Origin: G963556115 sp963675945
GTDB taxonomy: Bacteria > Planctomycetota > SZUA-567
Assembly: GCA_963675945.1 (NCBI GenBank)
Contig: OY780932.1
Coordinates: 2,108,001-2,172,000, forward strand
Length of the DNA stretch: 64,000 nt
Reading direction: 5' to 3'
Both the position numbers and the translations under genes were made by a program. Each line of letters starts with the position of its first letter. Within the stretch, counting starts at the first letter, position 1. The notes beneath the pieces were generated by a model. The model had not been told where the DNA came from. It searched no databases and saw nothing but the letters and a program-made list of their open reading frames with translations. Below are positions 24,691 to 33,158 of this stretch, one piece after another.

Positions 24691-26781
24691 ATGGTAACTG
24701 ATAAGTATATTACGAGCCAGGGAAAACCGTTGCCGTTCGGAACCACCGAGACGGCAAACGGCTATAACTTTTCAATTTATTCAAAGAATGCTACCGGGTG
24801 TACTCTGGTATTGTTTGAACCGTCTATAACCGATGCGGTGCAGGAGATTGAGCTCTGTGTGGAGCACAACCGTACGGGGAATGTCTGGCATGTCGAGGTG
24901 ATAGGGGTTGATGATACTATCAGGTACGGTTGGCGTATGGATGGGGATAACTCGGCTAATAAAGGCAATATGTTTGATAAACGGAGTATTCTTATCGATC
25001 CTTATGTCAAGGCGTTGACCGGGGGAGCGAAATGGGGCGAGCCGCAGATCAGGCGGGATATCAATCCGCAGCAGGATTATTCGGAGTTTGTACGCCGAGG
25101 AGCGGTGGGGACGGCAGCTTTTGACTGGGACGGAAACCGGCCGATAAGCCGGAGCCTTGAGGAGACGATCATTTATGAACTGCATGTGCGCGGGTATACG
25201 ATCATGGATAATTCTCAGGTTAAGAACAATGGTACCTATCAGGGACTGATTGAGAAGATCCCCTACCTCAAGGAGTTGGGAATTACCGCGGTAGAATTGA
25301 TGCCGATATTCGAGTTTGATGAAAATGAACACATGCGCCATAATGAGAGCGGCGAGATCCTGAGGAATTACTGGGGCTACTCGCCGGTATGCTTCTTCGC
25401 GCCCAAGGCGAGTTATGCTGCCGACGGTTCGAATTATAACCAGATAAATGAATTTAAGGAGATGATCCGGGAATTTCATCGAGAAGATATCGAGGTATAT
25501 CTCGATGTGGTCTTCAATCATACGGCCGAGGGTGATGAACGCGGGCCGGTGATCTCCTTCAGAGGGATAGACAATGCTTCGTATTATATCCTCGACAGCG
25601 AGGGTAAATATAAGAACTATTCTGGGTGTGGTAATACCTTCAGCTGTAACGATCCGGTAAATCAGACCTTTATCATCGATTGTCTGCGTTATTGGGTGGC
25701 GGAGATGCATATTGATGGCTTCCGCTTTGATCTGGCCTCTATTCTGGGGCGGGGAGAGAACGGCGAGGTGCTCAAGAATCCGCCACTCTTAGAGCGTATC
25801 GCCAAGGATCCGGTGCTGGCCGATACCAAGGTGATTGCCGAAGCCTGGGATGCGGCAGGACTCAATCAGGTCGGGCATTTTCCACATTTTGACCGCTGGT
25901 CGGAGTGGAACGGGTATTTCCGGGATAATGTACGAATGTTCTGGAAAGGCGAGGAGGGGATGGTCAGTTCGGTGGCGAGTAGAATCTGCGGTTCTGACGA
26001 TCTATATCATCGTGCGCCCAAACAGGGGATTAACTTTGTTACTGCACATGACGGATTCACCCTCTACGATCTGGTCTCGTATGCGACCAAGCACAATCAG
26101 GCCAACGGCGAAGAGAACCGGGACGGGGAGAACAATAATCATTCGCAGAACTTTGGAGTTGAAGGAGAGACCGATAACTCCAAGATTCGGCAGCTGCGCA
26201 AGCAGATGATCAAGAACTTTATTCTTACCCTCTTTGTGAGTCAGGGGGTGCCGATGCTCCTGGCTGGAGATGAATTCGGCCGGACGCAGCAGGGTAATAA
26301 CAACGCCTATTGCCAGGATAATGAGATAAGTTGGGTTGATTGGAAGCTGCTCGAACAGAACCGGGATATCTTTGACTTTACCCGCAAGATGATCGCTTTT
26401 CGCAAGCGGCATGCGGTCTTTACCCGACGTTCGTTCTTTAATAATGGTAAAGGGATAAGCTGGCATGGTGAACACGGCAAGCGTGTCGACTGGTCGCCGC
26501 AGGCGAAGTTACTGGCATTCAAGCTGGACGGGGAGTGCCTGAGCGAGCAGGAGCGTGGTACCGGGGATGCAAAGTCCATATTTGTCATGCTTAATGCGGC
26601 GGAACATGAGGCGTATATTGATGTCCCGGATATCGGTAAGGAGTGGATCAGGCTGGTGGACACCGCGCAGGCGAGTCCAGATGATTTCTATAGCTCGGTC
26701 GAGGAGGGGATCAGTATTGGATATTCCTGCAAAAAATACATGATCAAACCACGCAGCGCGGTTGTTTTGGAGAGCAAATAA
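24691..26781 (+). CDS. glgX: Glycogen debranching enzyme/isoamylase-type GH13
   Basis: Hydrolyses alpha-1,6 branches in glycogen or limit dextrin. 696 residues: an N-terminal CBM48 domain (PFGTTETANGYNFSIYSKNA, residues about 14-100), then the GH13 barrel with YLDVVFNHTAEGDERG, nucleophile Asp in DGFRFDLASILG, acid/base Glu in VIAEAWDA, the third Asp in FVTAHDGFTLYDL, and AGDEFGRTQQGNNNAYCQDN, typical of GlgX/TreX. A beta-sandwich C-terminus follows. Cytoplasmic (no signal peptide). Monocistronic, with a terminator at 26807. Confidence 0.93.
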   Translation: MVTDKYITSQGKPLPFGTTETANGYNFSIYSKNATGCTLVLFEPSITDAVQEIELCVEHNRTGNVWHVEVIGVDDTIRYGWRMDGDNSANKGNMFDKRSILIDPYVKALTGGAKWGEPQIRRDINPQQDYSEFVRRGAVGTAAFDWDGNRPISRSLEETIIYELHVRGYTIMDNSQVKNNGTYQGLIEKIPYLKELGITAVELMPIFEFDENEHMRHNESGEILRNYWGYSPVCFFAPKASYAADGSNYNQINEFKEMIREFHREDIEVYLDVVFNHTAEGDERGPVISFRGIDNASYYILDSEGKYKNYSGCGNTFSCNDPVNQTFIIDCLRYWVAEMHIDGFRFDLASILGRGENGEVLKNPPLLERIAKDPVLADTKVIAEAWDAAGLNQVGHFPHFDRWSEWNGYFRDNVRMFWKGEEGMVSSVASRICGSDDLYHRAPKQGINFVTAHDGFTLYDLVSYATKHNQANGEENRDGENNNHSQNFGVEGETDNSKIRQLRKQMIKNFILTLFVSQGVPMLLAGDEFGRTQQGNNNAYCQDNEISWVDWKLLEQNRDIFDFTRKMIAFRKRHAVFTRRSFFNNGKGISWHGEHGKRVDWSPQAKLLAFKLDGECLSEQERGTGDAKSIFVMLNAAEHEAYIDVPDIGKEWIRLVDTAQASPDDFYSSVEEGISIGYSCKKYMIKPRSAVVLESK

Positions 26782-26806
26782 GGTTATAAGCTTATAACTA
26801 GATGAA

Positions 26807-26845
26807 AAAGGTTGTAATAATTAATATTACAACCTTTAATATTTT
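26807..26845. terminator. Bidirectional terminator between glgX and the S24 repressor
   Basis: A perfect 13-bp stem (AAAGGTTGTAATA at 26807-26819 with 26825-26837) and ATTAA loop, followed by AATATTTTGC. It lies between convergent genes. Confidence 0.75.
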
Positions 26846-26860
26846 GCTTGGAAAAAATCA

Positions 26861-27595
26861 CTATCTGAAATGCGTGAGTCTGCCGACTACCTTGCCGATA
26901 ACCTTCATGATACGTTTGTCAAAAGGAAAGTCCTTGAGGTTCAGGTCATCAGATTTACAGATAAGTTTATCACCGTCTAGTTGGATGTTTCTGATGAAGA
27001 AGCTGCGGGCACGCTGAATAAGTACAGACTTGCCGTTGAGTTCATCCTCTTTAATTGCATGTGTGTCAAAGATAAGTACTGAACCTTTGGGGAAATGCTC
27101 ACGCATCGAGTGGTCGTTCATAAAGCAGGCGACTAGTTTTGAGGTCTTATCAAACCAAGAGGCAGGGGCGTATATCCAATCGAGTATCTCGGTATCATCA
27201 AAGCCGGATTTCTTATGGATAAGGCGCCGCATGTGTACACGGGGTACCGCAATCATATCATGCGATTTTTCTGAAATTTCCTTTGTCTTGGTAGAAAAAT
27301 TAACCGGAATAGGTCCAATCTGGGCGTTCTCTTCAACCCCTTCCTGCTGGGGAATACTGGTGATCTCCTTGATGCACTCTGAAAAGGATAGACCGAACTC
27401 TCGCTCAATTATACCATAGTGTGAGAGATTGGTTGTAAATGTACTCCCTGTCTCCCATAGCTGTATGGTCTTTTCACTTACGTTCAGCAGGAGGGATAAT
27501 TCCTTGCGTGAGTACTTATTATCCTCTCTTGCTTGCCTTAGTCGCTTGCCAAATTCTTGTTGCATTTTGCGACTGATCTCATTTTTTATTGCCAT
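26861..27595 (-). CDS. XRE-HTH repressor with S24 (LexA/CI-like) C-terminal domain
   Basis: 244 residues. The N-terminal HTH_XRE (RLRQAREDNKYSRKELSLLL, then VSEKTIQLWETG) binds DNA. The C-terminal half has the S24 peptidase fold of CI/LexA repressors: FMNDHSMREHFPKGSVLIFD contains the nucleophile-position Ser. The strand that should carry the catalytic Lys reads RSFFIRNIQLDGDKL, with Arg where Lys is expected, and no Ala-Gly cleavage site is obvious, so self-cleavage may be lost. No phage genes are nearby, so it is more likely a stand-alone stress or regulatory repressor or a prophage relic. AT-rich repeats upstream could be operators. Confidence 0.8.
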   Translation of the reverse strand: MAIKNEISRKMQQEFGKRLRQAREDNKYSRKELSLLLNVSEKTIQLWETGSTFTTNLSHYGIIEREFGLSFSECIKEITSIPQQEGVEENAQIGPIPVNFSTKTKEISEKSHDMIAVPRVHMRRLIHKKSGFDDTEILDWIYAPASWFDKTSKLVACFMNDHSMREHFPKGSVLIFDTHAIKEDELNGKSVLIQRARSFFIRNIQLDGDKLICKSDDLNLKDFPFDKRIMKVIGKVVGRLTHFR

Positions 27596-27696
27596 TATAA
27601 AACACTCTCAATACACAAATTAATAGATGCTTTTTCATAACTACGAGTATATATAATAGTCAATCAGATAATGCTAAACAAGGATAAATTTTAGAG

Positions 27697-27906
27697 AAAT
27701 AGCATTTTTCGCATAAAAATACGTAAAATGGGAGCGTTTGATAATTTAAGCAGTTTAAATTATAGGCTATTATGAGGAAAATAGCACTAATATTTAGGGT
27801 GATAAATAAAGAAATAACTTGAAATTATAGGTATATGACAATTTTTTGAAGGTTTTATGAGGGTATGTGGGGATGAATTTGATCAAATGCTATAAATAAA
27901 ATAGCA
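27697..27906. promoter_or_regulatory. AT-rich spacer with repeated ATAGCA boxes and an inverted repeat
   Basis: AAATAGCA occurs at 27697, 27779 and 27899, the last paired as TGCTAT-N7-ATAGCA (27888-27906). A 9-bp inverted repeat ATAATTTAA lies at 27741-27763. All lie 100-310 bases upstream of the S24 repressor start, so they are candidate operator sites. The rest of 27596-28015 holds nothing else that I recognise. Confidence 0.4.
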
Positions 27907-28015
27907 AAAAGGGGGTTTGGCCGTGAATAATAGCCCTTAAAAAAATATTCAAAATAATAACTTTACTCCTTGCAATTAGCTCATGTTTCAATAATATATT
28001 TAATACATTTGAACT

Positions 28016-28089
28016 GCGGGCGTAGCTTAGTGGTAAAGCTCCAGCCTTCCAAGCTGATCACGGGGGTTCGATTCCCCCCGCCCGCTCCA
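28016..28089 (+). tRNA. tRNA-Gly (TCC anticodon), CCA encoded
   Basis: Acceptor GCGGGCG (28016-28022) pairs with CGCCCGC (28079-28085). D-arm GCTTAGTGGTAAAGC; anticodon loop CTTCCAA gives TCC; T-arm GGGGG-TTCGATT-CCCCC; discriminator T and encoded CCA. The top pair of the anticodon stem (C with A) is mismatched; the other four pair normally. A weak promoter-like TTGCAA-N17-AATATA lies at 27970-27998, and a strong terminator follows at 28129. Confidence 0.96.
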
Positions 28090-28128
28090 ATTTATATCAA
28101 ACAAATCTTTTGTATTTGATTTTATAGT

Positions 28129-28157
28129 GACACTGCCTTGGGCAGTGTCTTTTTTTT
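28129..28157 (+). terminator. Terminator of the tRNA-Gly transcript
   Basis: GACACTGCC-TTG-GGCAGTGTC stem (9 bp, 28129-28149), followed by eight T residues. Confidence 0.92.
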
Positions 28158-28424
28158 ACGGTAATACTGCTATTTAGGGTAATGTCTGGATGTAACCTTT
28201 TGTCTTGGTTTAGGTTATGTAGTTTATCCCTGTATGTCGGTAATTGTCAGTATTTGAGCGCGTGGCACGTTTATCGAAAATTGCCAGTGTGGTAACGTCG
28301 CGGCCTGCCCGTAACAGGTGGCGGTTTCTTTTGAGCGTTATGGTTAGTTTTACTTTGCTAAAAAATTAAGATATTATTACAATTGTATTATGGAGTGTAG
28401 TCTTGACTTGAAAATGGAGATAAA

Positions 28425-30356
28425 TTGCAAGAACTTATACTCGTGGTTGATGATACTGTGGCTAACCGCCAATATCTGGTCAGTATTCTGGAAGAGGCGG
28501 GATATAGAGTACGCGCTGCCAGTTCTGGGGATCTGGCATTGCGTGCAGCGACACATTGTCCGCCGGACATGATCCTTCTGGATATCAGGATGCCGGAGAT
28601 GGATGGATTCGAGGTCTGTAAAAAATTGAAGGAGACCCCGCTTCTGGCTGACATACCGGTAATCTTTCTGAGTGCTTTGACCGAACCGGAAGATAAAGCC
28701 ACTGCTTTCAACCTGGGGGGCGTGGACTTTATTACCAAGCCCTTTAATCCGTTGGAGACCCTGGCGCGTATTGCGACCCATCTCTCTGTCAGCCGCCTGC
28801 GTCGGGAACTTGTCGATGCCAATACCAATCTGGAAAAGAAGGTCAAGGAGCGAACTACCGAACTTGTGGAGAGTGAGAATCGTCTACGGGCTATTGTTGA
28901 AAATGCACCGGTTGTATTGTGGGTTGTTTCCCGCAGTGGGCAGCTCAAGTATGTAACGCCTAATATCCAGCGCTTATGTGGCTATAGCGGTGAAAATATG
29001 AACTGGCGGGAGCATATCAAGCCGGAGGATATTCCGGCACAGCGACAATCCTGGCAGGGTTTGCTCGACGGAGAGGGGGGGTATGACATCGAGTACCGGG
29101 TACAGAAACCGGATGGGCAGTGGCTCTGGATCCATGAACGCGCGGCCGAGAAAATTAATGCTGAGAGTGAAGCATTAATTTACGGCGTCTCTTTCAATAT
29201 TACCCGCCGTAAAGAACTCGAAGAGCATCTCCGTCATGCTGAAAGAATGGAGGTCACGGGGCAACTGGCCGCTGGAATTGGGCATGACTTTAACAATCTG
29301 CTCTGGAGTATTATCGGCGGTGCCGAGTTGTTGCTGGATAATCCCGATGATATGCTCAGTAATACACAGCGCATCAGTATGATTCTGACCGCGGCAAACC
29401 GTGCGGCAGAACTGGCGCAACAACTGCTCGTGCTGGGGCGTAAGTCCCCGGAAAAGAAGGAGTGTATTGCGGTCGGCACCTTGCTTGAGAGTACGTCGAA
29501 TCTCCTGGTGCATGCACTGGAAAAAAAGATAAATGTTATCTTTGAACTCAAGTGCAGCAGTACAATTCTGGCTGATGCTTCTGCGTTGCAGAATGTACTG
29601 CTCAATCTCGGAGTTAACGCTCGAGATGCCATGCCGGAGGGCGGGACGCTTTATGTTACTTGTTATCAAGTAGCTGCTCCTCCAACTACAATCTGTCCCC
29701 TGGCGGCACCGGTACAGGACTGTGCTGATTGGGTTTGTATTGAGTTTACTGATACTGGCAGCGGTATCAGTAAGGATATTCTTGATCATATCTTTGAGCC
29801 GTATTATACCACCAAAGGAGAGGGTAAGGGAACTGGATTGGGGTTGGCAAATGCCTATGCGACGATTAAAAATCATGACGGGGCGATTGATGTCAGGAGT
29901 AAACTGGGAGCGGGGACAAGTTTTTTTATTTATCTGCCAGGCTTTTCAGATAGTGCTGCTGGTTCAGAGCGGCGGTCGGTGACGTCGACGGCAGGCAGCG
30001 GGAGGATTCTGGTAGTTGATGATGAGCCAGAACTACGGGTCAATCTTATCGAAGGCTTGCGTATATTTGGGTATGAGGTAATTGCGGCTGATAACGGTCA
30101 GGAGGCAGTAGAGATCTTCCGGCAGCAGGGCAGCGAGATTGATCTGGTCATCATGGATATGAGTATGCCGATTATGAATGGACTGGAGGCGACCAAAGAA
30201 ATCTTGAATCTGAACCGCAATGCCAAGATTGTACTCGCCTCAGGTATGTCAAGAGAGGATAATCTTGACCGGGTTCTTCAGGCTGGCGCAATTGATCTTT
30301 TGGAGAAAGGAAAATCCTTGACGGAAATGCTTAAACAAATATCAGAGTTATTTTAG
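28425..30356 (+). CDS. Hybrid sensor histidine kinase (REC-PAS-HisKA-HATPase-REC)
   Basis: 643 residues from TTG 28425 (GGAG five bases upstream); no ATG in this frame fits. N-terminal receiver with acidic Asp9/Asp10 and phospho-acceptor Asp53 (ILLDIRMPEMDG), a coiled linker, PAS at about 145-265, phospho-His in AAGIGHDFNNLL, HATPase boxes (LNLGVNARDAMPEGG; GSGISKDILDHIFEPYYTTK; GTGLGLANAYATIKNHDG), and a C-terminal receiver (VIMDMSMPIMNG). Receivers at both ends suggest that it takes input from one phosphorelay and passes it on. Cytoplasmic, no TM. First gene of the signalling block; the next kinase starts 26 bases later. Confidence 0.92.
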   Translation: MQELILVVDDTVANRQYLVSILEEAGYRVRAASSGDLALRAATHCPPDMILLDIRMPEMDGFEVCKKLKETPLLADIPVIFLSALTEPEDKATAFNLGGVDFITKPFNPLETLARIATHLSVSRLRRELVDANTNLEKKVKERTTELVESENRLRAIVENAPVVLWVVSRSGQLKYVTPNIQRLCGYSGENMNWREHIKPEDIPAQRQSWQGLLDGEGGYDIEYRVQKPDGQWLWIHERAAEKINAESEALIYGVSFNITRRKELEEHLRHAERMEVTGQLAAGIGHDFNNLLWSIIGGAELLLDNPDDMLSNTQRISMILTAANRAAELAQQLLVLGRKSPEKKECIAVGTLLESTSNLLVHALEKKINVIFELKCSSTILADASALQNVLLNLGVNARDAMPEGGTLYVTCYQVAAPPTTICPLAAPVQDCADWVCIEFTDTGSGISKDILDHIFEPYYTTKGEGKGTGLGLANAYATIKNHDGAIDVRSKLGAGTSFFIYLPGFSDSAAGSERRSVTSTAGSGRILVVDDEPELRVNLIEGLRIFGYEVIAADNGQEAVEIFRQQGSEIDLVIMDMSMPIMNGLEATKEILNLNRNAKIVLASGMSREDNLDRVLQAGAIDLLEKGKSLTEMLKQISELF

Positions 30357-30382
30357 CCTTAGAATGGGAGTGATAGTATAAC

Positions 30383-31543
30383 ATGGAAGAGTGGAATTTA
30401 ATCTCGGAGCAGGTTTTGAATTTTGCCTGGAGTATTATTATTGCCATTGATTTGGATGGTTTCATTTTATATATGAATGAGTATGGGTTGAATTTTTTCG
30501 GCTTTTCACCGCAGGAAATAGTAGGTAAGCATTTGGTGGGTACGATTGTTCCGGCTGTCGGCAGTGACGGTAATGATTTGAGGTCGTTTTGCGCTAATGT
30601 ACTTGAAGATCCCGAGGCTCATCTAATCATTGAGAATGAGAATATCTGTAAAAACGGAGACCGCTTCTGGATCTCTTGGAGCTGTCGCAAGGTCTATATC
30701 TCCGAGTTGCAGCGAGAGGTTATCATCAGTGTCGGCGCTGATTTTACCGAGAAGCGTCGGCTTGAAAAACAGCTGGAGTCGCAGCAGAGAATTGCTATTC
30801 GGAATAATCGCCTTCGCTCAATCGGTGAGATGGCTGGGGGAATGGCTCATGAGTTTAATCAGCCTCTGGCTATTATTAGGGGTGCCGCGGAGAATATACT
30901 GATTGGAAAAGAACGCGGCTGGCCGATCGATGACAATGAATTGATGACCCGGATGACCCGCATCATTGAACAGACCGAACGGATGTCAAAGCTTATTGAG
31001 CATGTGCGTTCCTTATCCCGACATGCCGATACGGATGATAACTGTATATTCAGTATACCTGTAGTTATTGAGTCGGCTTTGAGTTTGGTGCGGGCGCAGT
31101 TGGCTTCGCGCGGAATTGATTTGAATATGGGCTTTATGTCTGAAGAGCTATGGGCACAGGGAAATCCGTTTTCACTTGAAGAGGCGTTGTTGGTAATTTT
31201 ATATAATGCGCGCGATGCTATCGAACGGGTGGAGGCTGACACTTGCGCTAACCGGAAGTATGTCGAGATATCGTTGAGCGTTGAGCAGACGGAGACTGGC
31301 GCCATGGCGCGAATTGGTATTCAAGATTCTGGAGAAGGTATCTCGTCAGAGGTGCATGAGTATCTGTTTGACCCCTTTTTTACGACCAAGGATCCAGATT
31401 CAGGTACCGGTTTGGGGTTGGCGTCGGCAAAATCAATTGTGGAAGCTATGGGCGGGAGGATAGATGTAGATATCGATTTGCCCCTAGGTTGTATATTTTA
31501 TATCTGGCTGCCTGTGTATGCAAAGAAGGATGGGGATGAATGA
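30383..31543 (+). CDS. PAS-domain sensor histidine kinase
   Basis: 386 residues, no membrane segment. PAS at about 10-130 (IIIAIDLDGFILYMNEYGLNFFGFSPQEIVGKH), phospho-His in GGMAHEFNQPLAII, HATPase N box LYNARDAIER, G1 DSGEGISSEVHEYLFDPFFTTK, and G2 GTGLGLASAKSIV. The coding end overlaps the NtrC-type regulator gene by ATGA, so the two are translationally coupled and almost certainly a cognate pair. Confidence 0.92.
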   Translation: MEEWNLISEQVLNFAWSIIIAIDLDGFILYMNEYGLNFFGFSPQEIVGKHLVGTIVPAVGSDGNDLRSFCANVLEDPEAHLIIENENICKNGDRFWISWSCRKVYISELQREVIISVGADFTEKRRLEKQLESQQRIAIRNNRLRSIGEMAGGMAHEFNQPLAIIRGAAENILIGKERGWPIDDNELMTRMTRIIEQTERMSKLIEHVRSLSRHADTDDNCIFSIPVVIESALSLVRAQLASRGIDLNMGFMSEELWAQGNPFSLEEALLVILYNARDAIERVEADTCANRKYVEISLSVEQTETGAMARIGIQDSGEGISSEVHEYLFDPFFTTKDPDSGTGLGLASAKSIVEAMGGRIDVDIDLPLGCIFYIWLPVYAKKDGDE

Positions 31544-32940
31544 AAATAAAACAGGCGGAGCTGCCAAAAGTTATAGTGATTGATGATGAAGCAGGTTTTC
31601 GTGAGCAAATCTGTGACTTTATTGCGCGCTTGAAGTATGCGGTAGCGGATTGTGCCAATCCGGTTGACGGTCTGGAGATGATTCGGTTGGAACACCCGGA
31701 TATTGTACTTTTGGATATCAAGATGCCGGATATGAATGGTATTGATCTTCTGCGCATTGTGCGTAATGAAGTCCCTGATGTTGCCGTGGTCATGATCAGC
31801 GGGCATGGAACGATGGAGATCGCTATTGATGCACTCCGGCTCGGTGCAACTGATTTTCTAAAAAAACCGGTTGACTTTCGGCAGTTGGAAGCGGTACTGG
31901 AGCGCTGTAGACGTATTAAATCCGGCACAGTAGAGAGTGCTAAGGGTAAAAACGCTAAGACCGAAATTACCGGCGGGGTAGGGATGATCGGTGAGAGTGC
32001 GGGTACGCGTGAAGTACAACGGCTTATCAGCATGGTTGCGGCGTCACCGTGTCAAAGCCTGTTGATTACAGGGGAGACCGGAGCTGGAAAAGAGGTCGCG
32101 GCGCAGTTGTTTCACCGGTTGCGCTATGGCGGGAATGCGCCTTTTGTGGCTGAAAACTGCCCAGCTCTTCCGGAAAATCTGGTGGAGAGTGAATTGTTCG
32201 GACATGAAAAGGGAGCCTTTACCGGAGCGACAAATGAGCGGCAGGGATCTTTCGAGCGGGCGGATGGCGGTACTTTATTCCTGGATGAAATAGGTGACCT
32301 GACCCCGTTTACCCAGGCTAAACTGCTACGTGTGCTTGAGACCAGAAAGGTTCGACGGGTGGGGAGCACCAAAGATATCAGGGTAAATGTAGCCGTGGTC
32401 GCTGCAACCAACCGCTCGCTCCTTGGCGACGTTGCCGCCGGAAGATTTCGGCGTGATCTCTTCTTCCGGCTCAATGCTTTCTCATTGCATATTCCGCCTC
32501 TACGCGAACGCCGGGAGGATATAATCCCTCTTGCATTCTACTTTTTACAGCAGTTTGTTGTGCAGATGGGAATGACGGCACCTGCGCTTTCACCCGACGC
32601 TTGCAGTGCCCTGGAGGCTTATCATTATCCGGGAAATGCCCGCGAGCTCAGCAATATGATCGAACGCGCCTGCATTATGTCGGGTGGAAGATGTATTGAG
32701 CGCCAGCATATCTCCTTTGCTTGTCAGCAGGAGGTAGTTGGTAGTAAGCCTGCTTGTACCGCGGAGGCAGTACCCCCGGAGATAGCGGGCGCAGAAAATA
32801 CAGAAGTTGCTCTGACCCGGCAAGCTCTGGAAAAGTCCGGCTGGAACCGGCGTAAAGCCGCCGCTCTGCTGGGCATCAGCTACGATGCAATCCGTTGGCG
32901 GATTCGCAAATATGATCTGAAAGAATCAGCTTCTTTCTAG
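31540..32940 (+). CDS. NtrC-family sigma-54 response regulator
   Basis: 466 residues: receiver with Asp15/Asp16 and phospho-acceptor Asp59 (IVLLDIKMPDMNG), AAA+ domain (about 145-370) with GETGAGKE, the sigma-54 loop GAFTGA, LFLDEIGD and YHYPGNARELSN, and a Fis-type HTH at the end (RRKAAALLGISYDAIRWRIR). Activates sigma-54 promoters when phosphorylated, presumably by the overlapping kinase. I found no convincing -24/-12 promoter in the window, so its targets are likely elsewhere. Confidence 0.93.
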   Translation: MKIKQAELPKVIVIDDEAGFREQICDFIARLKYAVADCANPVDGLEMIRLEHPDIVLLDIKMPDMNGIDLLRIVRNEVPDVAVVMISGHGTMEIAIDALRLGATDFLKKPVDFRQLEAVLERCRRIKSGTVESAKGKNAKTEITGGVGMIGESAGTREVQRLISMVAASPCQSLLITGETGAGKEVAAQLFHRLRYGGNAPFVAENCPALPENLVESELFGHEKGAFTGATNERQGSFERADGGTLFLDEIGDLTPFTQAKLLRVLETRKVRRVGSTKDIRVNVAVVAATNRSLLGDVAAGRFRRDLFFRLNAFSLHIPPLRERREDIIPLAFYFLQQFVVQMGMTAPALSPDACSALEAYHYPGNARELSNMIERACIMSGGRCIERQHISFACQQEVVGSKPACTAEAVPPEIAGAENTEVALTRQALEKSGWNRRKAAALLGISYDAIRWRIRKYDLKESASF

Positions 32941-32989
32941 TATCTCTCCGTGCTACCCCATCTCTTATGCGTACCACCATACCGATAAT

Positions 32990-33001
32990 TTGGTGCCAAC
33001 T
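32990..33001. promoter_or_regulatory. TTGGTGCCAACT motif, copy 1
   Basis: The 12-mer recurs exactly at 40966-40977, upstream of cheR, and as TTGGTGCTAACT at 52325-52336, upstream of the GntR gene. Each copy precedes a regulatory or signalling gene, so a shared binding site is possible. Confidence 0.35.
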
Positions 33002-33158
33002 TAATTCTTGTCGGGATATTTTTGCCGAAATTAAGCAGATTATCTGCATCTTGCATATGGAACACTTATTGTAATATATAATTTATTCTGGGCTGGAGTT
33101 GCAACTCATTCTGCAACTGTGGCTGGTGCGTAAGGTTCTGTATTGGAGAATTTGTGAC

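Noticed and set aside
24781..25710. 309-codon minus-strand frame inside glgX
   Set aside because: Antisense shadow of a full-length, motif-complete GH13 gene.
28258..28295. TGGCAC followed by TTGC, considered as a sigma-54 promoter before the hybrid kinase
   Set aside because: The GG to GC spacing is far too long for a -24/-12 promoter.
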